Of a DNA stretch of 9,712 nt, positions 1 through 6,192 are shown one piece after another (within the stretch, counting starts at the first letter, position 1; the number at the start of each line of letters is the position of its first letter). The position numbers and the translations under genes were made by a program. The notes below the pieces were generated by a model that did not search any database, had not been told where the DNA came from, and saw only the letters and a list, made by a program, of their open reading frames with translations. The DNA comes from Micavibrio sp. (GTDB lineage Bacteria > Pseudomonadota > Alphaproteobacteria > Micavibrionales > Micavibrionaceae): the NCBI GenBank assembly GCA_027051315.1, contig JALTZE010000258.1, forward strand, positions 1 through 9,712. Direction: 5' to 3'.

Positions 1-96
1 CATATGAACACATCAAATAAAGTTAAAAAAACTATTAGCTACTTAACCTATTTAGACTGTTAGTAATTTTACAAAAACTCGAATGATAACCAACCA

Positions 97-474
97 CTAA
101 TGAATAGAAAATATAAAAATAGCCAAGTTAATAATGAACAATATAGTAGCTATTTTTAGCATTATCGAAGAACGATTTTTCTTTGGCTCACATGGTTCAT
201 GATGACACCCCGTACTGTGGCAATCAACCGCCCTACTATATAGTTGTAAGCCCCAACCAAAAGCAAGAATAACAGCAGAAAATATAATTATACCAAATTC
301 ATAATTATGAATAAAATCATGAATAGCTGAGAAATAAGGGGTATATACAGAAAAAAAGCCCAAGCCTGTAAGCAAGCTTATAATACCAACCACAGTAGGA
401 AGAACACAGCAAAATACATGGCTCACAAGGGATAAAATCATTACCCAAGATATAGTACGATGAAGACGCTGCAT
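97..474 (-). CDS. Small Cys/His-rich membrane protein of unknown function
   Basis: A 125-residue protein with three hydrophobic segments at about residues 10-40, 58-80 and 104-123. Possible metal ligands sit at two places: HVFCC (His19, Cys22, Cys23) in the first helix, and the loop before the last helix, DCHSTGCHHEPCEPKK (Cys85, His86, Cys90, His91, His92, Cys95). The layout loosely recalls MerC-like or other small metal-related inner-membrane proteins, but I recognise no characterised family and assign no function. The ATG at 474 has a good Shine-Dalgarno sequence (AAGGA, 6-nt spacer). An AT-rich inverted repeat lies upstream at 504-529. The gene runs in the same direction as the usher-like gene behind it, about 98 bp away, but no shared function is evident. 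Confidence 0.75.
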   Translation of the reverse strand: MQRLHRTISWVMILSLVSHVFCCVLPTVVGIISLLTGLGFFSVYTPYFSAIHDFIHNYEFGIIIFSAVILAFGWGLQLYSRAVDCHSTGCHHEPCEPKKNRSSIMLKIATILFIINLAIFIFSIH

Positions 475-503
475 ATATAATCCTTAATTATTTACAATGA
501 TGA

Positions 504-529
504 TAATAATATATAATGGATTATTATTA
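504..529. promoter_or_regulatory. AT-rich inverted repeat upstream of the small membrane protein
   Basis: Perfect 8-bp arms TAATAATA (504-511) and TATTATTA (522-529) are separated by 10 bp and centred about 40 bp upstream of the ATG at 474. The position suits an operator. The sequence is vaguely like AT-rich boxes of Fur-family metal regulators, which would suit a Cys/His-rich product, but AT-rich DNA yields such repeats by chance. Nothing else was seen in the 475-571 gap. Confidence 0.3.
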
Positions 530-571
530 AAAAAATCAAGCTAGAAAAATTCTACTTTAAGTAAAATTACC

Positions 572-3500
572 TCATATTTTTGAATCCGCTATTTTATTAT
601 CCATAGGAAGGAATTCCATCTTACAATATATATTTCTTCCTATTAATGCTCTACACTGCCTGATTACTTCGGATAAATCATCTGTTTCAGGGACAACCCT
701 TAAAACATGCCCTTCATCTCCATATGACACACTTTGCGAAGGTTTAACAAGAGGAAGAGCATCACCTAAAATATCGTGATATCTTGTTCTTATCTTGTGC
801 CAAACAACAGCCATAAGTACATTTGAATTATATTCTCCTAAATTCAGAATAACACTTTTACCCTTTATATTAGGAAATAATATATTAGCATTTTTCTGCC
901 TAAATTCATCTATATCAGGAGAAAAATCAAAATCAACATCAACATCATCAGATAATACTAAATCAACTCCATAATGTATTGTACCTTCATAACCAACAAT
1001 AATTTCTTTGGGAAGAGGTCTTGCCAATTTCAAATAATCAGCATCTTCCTTATCAACAACTAAATAATATTGCCCAGGCGGAATTTGTGAGAACACATAA
1101 AAACCATCATAAGCAGCAGCCGATGTTTTCACTTTATCACCATTCCTATTATAAAGATGAAGCTTTATCCCTTTCACTTCTTTCAAGCTTTCATCATTTC
1201 TTTTTTTATAAATAACTCCATCTATTTCACCTGACATATGAACAGGAAATTCAAGCTTTGTAATAACTCCAGCCCTAGGAACAACAGAATACCCTTCTTT
1301 TGAACTTATCCAAAAAGGGTCTTCAAAACTACCAGGCTCTATAACTATATCAGTTGCATAATCAACGGGAAGGTCTTTTATAAAAGCGATACCATCTTCA
1401 TTTGTAAAAGCATCACGCCTTGTATGTATCGATTTTATAGATACATTCTTCAAAGGCATATCCCCTTCATTAAAAATTCTGTTACCATCTTTGTCCAAAT
1501 AGACAAATGCCGAAACTCCTCCCCTATATATTAAAGGCTTACCACTTGTTTTTACAGCACCGCTATATGGTTCTACCGATGTACCAAAACGAACATTCAT
1601 ACTTGCCTGAGTTCTACCCGTATTATCTTTTACAATTCTTGGCGAATAAATAGCATGCTCTGTAGTCCAATTAACCGATAAAGTACCTTCCGTATAGTCA
1701 ACACTAGGATTATGCTCTATTTCTGCCCTTCCTTTTAAACCAGGAATAAACTGTTTATTTGCATCAATATATAATGAGCGCAAAGTAGACTCAGGTGAAA
1801 GCTCATATTCTGCCGAGGCTCTCCAATCAACATCAAAATTATGCCCCTTTACAGAAAATATATTTCTAACTCTTTCATAATCACTTTCTATCCCATTTCT
1901 TTGGTCATATTTAAGAGTATCTGTAAAAGAAGTTCCTTTCACTCTTGCCGAAACAACACCAGCAATTTCTTTGCGGTCATTACCATTTGAATATTTTCTA
2001 TATGTTGCATCAACTTGGTAATTTGAATTGAATTCTTTATTTTTATATAAAGGTCCTCTTACCGCTGTATCAACCCCCAAAATATTAGAGTTCGAATTAC
2101 CAAGCTTTTCAAGAAAACTATCAGTAGCAAGGTTTACTTTACCCTTAAATCTGTGTTCTCCAAAATTATGTCTTCCTAATAATTCAATGCCAGCTTCGCC
2201 CTTTAAATCATAAGCAGCATTAACATCTATCAAAGAATTACCCAGATTCGTAGTAAATCCCCCTGTAATAAAATTTTCCCTATCTAAATCTTTGGGAATA
2301 GACTTTATTCCAGCTTTAATATGCTGCTTCCCATTAATAGTAGTTTCATAAACTGCAGAAAAATGTGGCTTATTATCTTCCTCTTTAACAGCGCGATTTT
2401 TTCTATATGTCTGCCTATTAGCCATAGTCAATGAAACATCATATAATCCTTTTGCATCGCTTATAGTATCAATAGTTACTGGTATATTTTTATATTCCTC
2501 CCTTATTTCCCCTTGAGGACCGTAAAAAACAATTTTAAAATTATTATCACCTATATAAAGCGGAACATCATCAAATTTATAATAACCATCATCACCTACC
2601 GTAACAAAATCAACCAAAGTTTCATTTCTATACAATTCCACATCCCAATCTTGTGGTAAATACCCCTCAAAATAAGTAGTAGTACGATTATCATTAAGAT
2701 TCTTATCCTTATTTGTAACCCTTGCCCCAAATTCCTGCGATGTATTAATCAGCAAATCTTGCCTTACTGGTGTTAAATCACCAAACTCAATTTTTTTAGC
2801 TTTAAGCTCCCCTAAAAGATTACTATCTTCTGAAAATTTACTAAAATTTGTCCTAACATCTGACATTCCATTAACATTATCGCCATATATATAACTATGA
2901 TTTGTCATGCCAAGTAAATCACCCCCACTAGAAACAGAATATTTAGAAACCATGCGTGCTTTTGCTTCTCTGCTATATTTATTATAATTAGTACCAAGAC
3001 TTACATCTATATTAGGAATATCAACCATTTTGTAACCTTCTTTAACTCTTGGTTGTTTAACAGGTGGTAATTCCCCTCTTGCGGGCTTTCCTCTTTTTCT
3101 TCTTTCTTTCTTTTCTTGAATTGGTAATTTTCTTTCTGATTTTATCGATAGATACAAACTTGAATATTCAGGTGCAATTTCCATGTCAAACCATTGAGCA
3201 AGCGTATCTGATAATATATATATATCACCGTCTCTTATTCTATACGCATCATCTAAAATATCATATATTTTGCCATTTACATTTGCAGTTTTATTATCCA
3301 AATCAAATGAAAACCGATTATTTTCCCTAATATACCAGCCATCAGCAATGCCATTTTCTGAATTAACCTTAATCTTAAAGCCAACACCAGTAAAAAAATC
3401 CTGCATTGAAAGATAAAGCTTACCTCCCTCTGTAAATGAAAAAATATCATCTGCAAGCAACAATTTTCCAAGCCTGACATTAAATATTAATTCAGAACCA

Positions 3501-3727
3501 TCTGGTATATAATTAATATATTCACCTTCTTTACTACCAGTTCCATTATTCATAAATTTGTCTGCTTGCGAATATCCCTCTTTAACAGTGTGTACAAATC
3601 TTTTTGCTAGATTTTGTAAAACATCCTTACTTATCTGTTCATCTGAAGCAGCAGACAGCCTTGCGCCTGCACATATTGCTACGAGCATTAACGCAAAACT
3701 AAACAAAAAAACTTCTTTGATTTTCAT
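572..3727 (-). CDS. Outer-membrane usher-like protein with C-terminal SPOR-like domain
   Basis: Probable outer-membrane pore that receives chaperone-bound subunits and assembles or exports them. The frame is open from a GTG at 3772, but the ATG at 3727 (1051 aa) is preferred because a normal signal peptide begins there (MKIKEV, then a hydrophobic core, cleavage near LSA/ASD). Residues below count from that ATG. About 80-200 is an N-terminal region containing FNVRLGKLLL. About 205-225 is a basic linker (KKERRKRGKPARG). About 305-420 is an usher-like segment with GELKAKKIEFGDL, DWDVELYRNE, FDDVPLYIGDN and FKIVFYGPQGE. About 425-720 is rich in alternating beta strands, probably the barrel. About 737-925 holds two SdrD-B / carboxypeptidase-regulatory-like Ig folds (VYLDKDGNRIFNEGD; DGFYVFSQIPPGQYYLVVD). 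After an Asp-rich linker, about 957-1040 looks like a SPOR domain. It is divergent from the subunit and chaperone genes. Class is fairly sure; domain edges are by eye. Confidence 0.8.
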   Translation of the reverse strand: MKIKEVFLFSFALMLVAICAGARLSAASDEQISKDVLQNLAKRFVHTVKEGYSQADKFMNNGTGSKEGEYINYIPDGSELIFNVRLGKLLLADDIFSFTEGGKLYLSMQDFFTGVGFKIKVNSENGIADGWYIRENNRFSFDLDNKTANVNGKIYDILDDAYRIRDGDIYILSDTLAQWFDMEIAPEYSSLYLSIKSERKLPIQEKKERRKRGKPARGELPPVKQPRVKEGYKMVDIPNIDVSLGTNYNKYSREAKARMVSKYSVSSGGDLLGMTNHSYIYGDNVNGMSDVRTNFSKFSEDSNLLGELKAKKIEFGDLTPVRQDLLINTSQEFGARVTNKDKNLNDNRTTTYFEGYLPQDWDVELYRNETLVDFVTVGDDGYYKFDDVPLYIGDNNFKIVFYGPQGEIREEYKNIPVTIDTISDAKGLYDVSLTMANRQTYRKNRAVKEEDNKPHFSAVYETTINGKQHIKAGIKSIPKDLDRENFITGGFTTNLGNSLIDVNAAYDLKGEAGIELLGRHNFGEHRFKGKVNLATDSFLEKLGNSNSNILGVDTAVRGPLYKNKEFNSNYQVDATYRKYSNGNDRKEIAGVVSARVKGTSFTDTLKYDQRNGIESDYERVRNIFSVKGHNFDVDWRASAEYELSPESTLRSLYIDANKQFIPGLKGRAEIEHNPSVDYTEGTLSVNWTTEHAIYSPRIVKDNTGRTQASMNVRFGTSVEPYSGAVKTSGKPLIYRGGVSAFVYLDKDGNRIFNEGDMPLKNVSIKSIHTRRDAFTNEDGIAFIKDLPVDYATDIVIEPGSFEDPFWISSKEGYSVVPRAGVITKLEFPVHMSGEIDGVIYKKRNDESLKEVKGIKLHLYNRNGDKVKTSAAAYDGFYVFSQIPPGQYYLVVDKEDADYLKLARPLPKEIIVGYEGTIHYGVDLVLSDDVDVDFDFSPDIDEFRQKNANILFPNIKGKSVILNLGEYNSNVLMAVVWHKIRTRYHDILGDALPLVKPSQSVSYGDEGHVLRVVPETDDLSEVIRQCRALIGRNIYCKMEFLPMDNKIADSKI

Positions 3728-3774
3728 AATCTTCACAAGATTTCCAAGAGTAAAGGCAAGAACAGCTATCACAC

Positions 3775-3790
3775 AATATACATATAATTA
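3775..3790. repeat. 16-bp direct repeat, copy 1
   Basis: AATATACATATAATTA occurs here and again, without mismatch, at 3826-3841, 51 bp apart start to start, both in the divergent control region. This copy overlaps the candidate -10 of the usher-like gene. The spacing, close to five helical turns, would put two bound proteins on one face of the DNA. A role as paired operators is inference. Confidence 0.6.
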
Positions 3791-3803
3791 CCCAGAAAGT
3801 CTA
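3775..3803 (-). promoter_or_regulatory. Candidate promoter of the usher-like gene
   Basis: On the minus strand, TAGACT (3803-3798, four of six matches to the -35 consensus) and TATATT (3780-3775, five of six matches to the -10) are separated by 17 bp. Transcription would start near 3768 and give a leader of about 40 nt before the ATG at 3727. The -10 lies inside the first copy of the 16-bp direct repeat. This is a pattern match only. Confidence 0.4.
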
Positions 3804-3825
3804 TGGCTATAACAGCACACTCTCT

Positions 3826-3841
3826 AATATACATATAATTA
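3826..3841. repeat. 16-bp direct repeat, copy 2
   Basis: Second exact copy of AATATACATATAATTA. It lies about 100 bp upstream of the usher-like ATG at 3727 and about 75-90 bp upstream of the candidate -10 of the first subunit gene. Its right end merges with a near-match to a CtrA box (TTAA, seven bases, TTAC; 3839-3853). Confidence 0.6.
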
Positions 3842-3884
3842 AAATAAAGTTACTTTTTTGATGAAACTAAATAAAAAAGAAAAA

Positions 3885-3900
3885 TTAATAATGATTTAAC
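3885..3900 (+). promoter_or_regulatory. Candidate CtrA binding site (TTAA-N7-TTAAC)
   Basis: TTAA at 3885-3888, seven bases, then TTAAC at 3896-3900: an exact match to the box bound by the alphaproteobacterial cell-cycle regulator CtrA. It overlaps the expected -35 of the promoter whose -10 is at 3916-3921, the usual place for CtrA activation. An imperfect second match (TTAA-N7-TTAC) lies at 3839-3853. Background A+T is high, so one chance match per several kilobases is expected. The position in the promoter is what makes this one notable. Confidence 0.45.
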
Positions 3901-3921
3901 TTTTTTAATGTGTTATATAAT
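3895..3921 (+). promoter_or_regulatory. Promoter of the first DUF4402 subunit gene
   Basis: A perfect TATAAT (3916-3921) is the -10. The -35 is poor (TTTAAC, 3895-3900, 15-bp spacer) and coincides with the candidate CtrA box, which suggests dependence on an activator. The start would be near 3928, giving a leader of about 90 nt. The leader contains a possible small hairpin (CTG-TCCG-CAG at 3938-3947, flanked by A and T runs) and ends in a strong ribosome binding site, GAGGAG (4008-4013), 6 nt before the ATG. Confidence 0.5.
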
Positions 3922-4019
3922 AAGGTACATCAAAAAACTGTCCGCAGGATTTTTAGAATAAAAGAAAGCAGGCACGTTGATGTTTTTATTAATTCAACTC
4001 AAGGATTGAGGAGAAAGAC

Positions 4020-4589
4020 ATGTCACTTAAAAAAACTATCTTTAGCACCCTTTTCGGTGCAATTTTATTAACTTTATCCATGTTACCAAACGCTGCCAAA
4101 GCTCAGTCAGAGAATATAACAGCATCAGTAACAGCAATCGTTGCAAACAGTTTTACACTGGCTGAAACAACACCTATGCATTTCGGTACAATGGTTGTCA
4201 TTGCCGATACATCTGGCACCAATACTGCAAATATTGTGCTTTCAACATTAGGAGCGGGCACGATAACAAATAATACCCCTGCACAAATAATCGATGTTGA
4301 CACTTCAACACGTACACAAGGGGTCTATGATGTTAGTGGTGCTGCTCCATCAACAACTTTAACACTAACAACAAGCTCATTAGCTAACCTTTCATGTGGT
4401 GCCTGCTCTTTATCTCCACCAGTACTTACATTAAGTGCTATAACAGATGATGCCAGTGCAGCCCCAACAACTGATAGCACAGGTGCCGTTACAATTAATA
4501 TGGGAGCTACCATTACTACAGTCGCAGGTGGTAACCAATATGAAGACGGTACATATGCAGGAAGCTTTAGCTTAACATTAGCATATTAA
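4020..4589 (+). CDS. Secreted DUF4402-family subunit, probable major pilin-like protein
   Basis: Encodes 189 residues with a Sec signal peptide at 1-28 (cleavage AKA/QS). The mature protein has the DUF4402 pattern: an N-terminal stretch of alternating hydrophobic residues (about 31-45), then HFGTMVV near 54-60, repeated Thr/Ser/Gly-rich beta strands, and the ending QYEDGTY followed by SFSLTLAY. The strand-like C-terminus ending in Tyr, with Gly 13 residues from the end, recalls chaperone-usher subunits, whose last strand is capped by the chaperone and then by a neighbouring subunit. Cys126 and Cys129 (CGAC) are the only cysteines and could form a small disulfide. It is first in the row, has the strongest ribosome binding site and is followed by a terminator, which suggests the most abundant subunit. 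DUF4402 has no established function known to me; a fibre subunit role comes from context. Confidence 0.8.
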   Translation: MSLKKTIFSTLFGAILLTLSMLPNAAKAQSENITASVTAIVANSFTLAETTPMHFGTMVVIADTSGTNTANIVLSTLGAGTITNNTPAQIIDVDTSTRTQGVYDVSGAAPSTTLTLTTSSLANLSCGACSLSPPVLTLSAITDDASAAPTTDSTGAVTINMGATITTVAGGNQYEDGTYAGSFSLTLAY

Positions 4590-4610
4590 TATACTAAATT
4601 AACCAGTTTT

Positions 4611-4650
4611 AAAAACCCGCTTGCAAATAATGCCGGCGGGTTTTATTTTA
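4611..4650 (+). terminator. Rho-independent terminator between the two subunit genes
   Basis: AAAACCCGC (4612-4620) pairs perfectly with GCGGGTTTT (4636-4644), a 9-bp stem. A further GCA/TGC pairing is possible in the loop, and the T-rich stretch TTTTATTTTAT follows. The terminator lies between two genes of the same locus, so it probably ends most transcripts after the first subunit. Read-through or a separate promoter must then supply the downstream genes. Confidence 0.8.
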
Positions 4651-4673
4651 TAAAAAACAAAAAGGTAAGTAAA

Positions 4674-5144
4674 ATGTCAAAAATCATAAAAATAATATCA
4701 CTTATTTTTGTTTTTTTACTCATATTAAATCAATATGGGGCATCAGCCCAAACAATAACAAAAGTTCAAGATATTTCTTTTGGTACTTTTGTACTAAAAA
4801 ACAACACAAGCAATCACACAATAACTATAAGCACAACAGGCGCAACAACCTTTACAGGCGACATAATAATGCTTTCCTTAGGTAATAATGGCGAATATAC
4901 TCTTACTGGATTCCCTCCAAATACCGCCTTGGGAATAACCATAGGCACAGGATTACTTTCAATAAATGGCTCAGGAACAGGTGAAACAATGACATTTGAT
5001 AGCAATACACATAATAGCCCAGTTACAGATGGGGCAGGAAATGCAACTCTTCTAACAGGAGCAACCATAACAACATCAGGCTCAGGAACAATGTACCCAG
5101 ACGGAACATATTCAGAACAAATAAACATAACGGTCAGCTACTAA
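4674..5144 (+). CDS. Second secreted DUF4402-like subunit, short N-terminus
   Basis: Encodes 156 residues with a signal peptide at 1-25 (cleavage ASA/QT) and a ribosome binding site AAAGG 8 nt before the ATG. The mature protein is a Thr/Ser/Gly-rich beta protein with DISFGTFV at about 33-40 and the ending MYPDGTY then SEQINITVSY. This matches the end of the first subunit (DGTY motif, Gly 13 residues from the end, terminal Tyr). It has no cysteine. Compared with the first subunit, about 16 residues are missing between the cleavage site and the FGT motif, so the alternating hydrophobic N-terminal arm is absent or very short. If fibres form by donor-strand exchange, this subunit could accept a strand but hardly donate one, which would suit a tip, cap or minor role. 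That role is inference. Confidence 0.75.
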   Translation: MSKIIKIISLIFVFLLILNQYGASAQTITKVQDISFGTFVLKNNTSNHTITISTTGATTFTGDIIMLSLGNNGEYTLTGFPPNTALGITIGTGLLSINGSGTGETMTFDSNTHNSPVTDGAGNATLLTGATITTSGSGTMYPDGTYSEQINITVSY

Positions 5145-5158
5145 CAATATCATACATA

Positions 5159-5185
5159 TTGACTAATAAATATTTAGAATATAAT
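5159..5185 (+). promoter_or_regulatory. Candidate promoter before the chaperone gene
   Basis: TTGACT (5159-5164, five of six matches) and a perfect TATAAT (5180-5185) are separated by 15 bp, slightly short of the ideal. An own promoter here would let the chaperone and downstream genes be expressed despite the terminator at 4611-4650. Confidence 0.4.
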
Positions 5186-5220
5186 TTGCACAAGCTAAGA
5201 ATATATCAGGAATGGTAAAA

Positions 5221-6063
5221 ATGATAAAAAAACTATATAGATTACTAATCATCACAATCATAATTACAGCATCGAACATATTATCACATACATCATATGC
5301 AGAACTTACTATAACACCTCTAAAAATTATATTTGATGAAAAAGACAGGTCAAAAGAAGTACACCTCATAAATACAAGCAATACTACCAATACATACAGA
5401 ATTTCATGGATGTACTATAAGGCAAATGAAACAGGCGCACCCTATAGCGAGCTAGATGAACCACTTGATAAAGAACATAATCCAGCTGACATGATAAGAT
5501 TCAGCCCCAGACAAGTAACAATCCCTCCAAATGGACGGCAGAAAATAAGATTATCATTAAGACGACCAGCAGACCTACCCGATGGTGAATATAGAGCGCA
5601 TATGAGATTTCAGAAACTCATAAATCAGGATGAGTTTAACAGAATAGCAAATGAACCAAATGAAAGGGGAGCAAAGCTGGCAGTTATGGTTAATCTCGGA
5701 TTTTCTATCCCCATAGTTGTAAGACAGGGAAAATATGATAGCTCCGCTTCAATAACAGATGTTCATTTTATGAAAGAACGCAATCCCAAAACTAATAAAC
5801 CTAGAATAAGCGTTACCCTAACAAGACAAGGAATACATTCTCCAAATGGACATGTGGTAATATTTTGGGAAAAGCCAGATGGCACAGAAAAACAAATTGG
5901 TATTCTTAACAATGTATCAATTTACACTGAGATTAAAAAAAGAACTATAGAAATTGATATAAATGAAGAAGCAATAAATGATGGAAAAATAAGAGTATCA
6001 TACGAAGGCGACCTTGACCAAAAAGGCCGTACATATGATGAAATCATTATTCCAGTACAATAA
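5221..6063 (+). CDS. PapD-like periplasmic chaperone
   Basis: Probably binds unfolded DUF4402 subunits in the periplasm, lends them a beta strand and delivers them to the usher-like protein. There are two in-frame starts. ATG 5221 (280 aa) is preferred over ATG 5212 because the only Shine-Dalgarno sequence, AGGA at 5208-5211, touches 5212 but lies 9 nt before 5221. The signal peptide ends at about residue 27 (SYA/ELTI). The first Ig-like domain (about 28-135) has the family pattern ELTITPLKIIFDEKDRSKEVHLIN, then IRFSPRQVTIPPNGRQKIRLSLR and LPDGEYRAHMRF, which matches the usual strand G1 region. Domain 2 follows SIPIVVRQG (about 162-170) and runs to the end. The length is somewhat above that of classical FimC/PapD chaperones (about 230-240 aa). 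Its place beside the subunit genes supports the role. Confidence 0.85.
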   Translation: MIKKLYRLLIITIIITASNILSHTSYAELTITPLKIIFDEKDRSKEVHLINTSNTTNTYRISWMYYKANETGAPYSELDEPLDKEHNPADMIRFSPRQVTIPPNGRQKIRLSLRRPADLPDGEYRAHMRFQKLINQDEFNRIANEPNERGAKLAVMVNLGFSIPIVVRQGKYDSSASITDVHFMKERNPKTNKPRISVTLTRQGIHSPNGHVVIFWEKPDGTEKQIGILNNVSIYTEIKKRTIEIDINEEAINDGKIRVSYEGDLDQKGRTYDEIIIPVQ

Positions 6064-6129
6064 AAATACAAACGTTACTTTTACGTGATAATTAATTGAC
6101 CCACGAATCATAAGCCAGTACAATTAATA

Positions 6130-6141
6130 CGAATCGATTCG
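6130..6141. promoter_or_regulatory. 12-bp palindrome with overlapping GANTC sites
   Basis: CGAATCGATTCG is a perfect palindrome holding GAATC (6131-6135) and GATTC (6136-6140); another GAATC lies at 6105-6109. GANTC is the target of the alphaproteobacterial cell-cycle methylase CcrM. The group lies 50-90 bp upstream of the AMIN lipoprotein start, where a methylation-sensitive promoter or an operator could lie. No clear -10/-35 pair was found in 6064-6192. Confidence 0.35.
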
Positions 6142-6192
6142 ATTTTTTGGGCAATCGCCCGTTCTGCAGAAACAATCGAAGGTCTATCCTGT

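Noticed and set aside
529..554. TAGAA-TTT-TTCTA hairpin plus T7 as a terminator of the usher-like gene (minus strand)
   Set aside because: The stem is 5 bp, almost without G+C, and separated from the T-run by six bases; too weak to call.
3064..3330. 88-codon plus-strand frame within the usher-like gene
   Set aside because: Its Phe/Leu/Ile-rich sequence is the complement of Lys/Arg/Glu codons of the real gene; no domain or ribosome binding site.
3728..3772. GTG start adding 15 residues to the usher-like protein
   Set aside because: No Shine-Dalgarno sequence precedes it, and the extra residues would sit in front of a normal signal peptide that begins at the ATG at 3727.
4814..5128. 104-codon antisense frame across the second subunit gene
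   Set aside because: It is Val/Pro-rich as expected from reading Thr/Gly/Asn-rich beta codons backwards, has no evident start signals, and the sense frame has signal peptide and family motifs.
6149..6160. GGGC-AATC-GCCC hairpin as a terminator after the chaperone gene
   Set aside because: The stem is only 4 bp and the T-run lies before it on the plus strand, not after it; on the minus strand it is followed by A bases.
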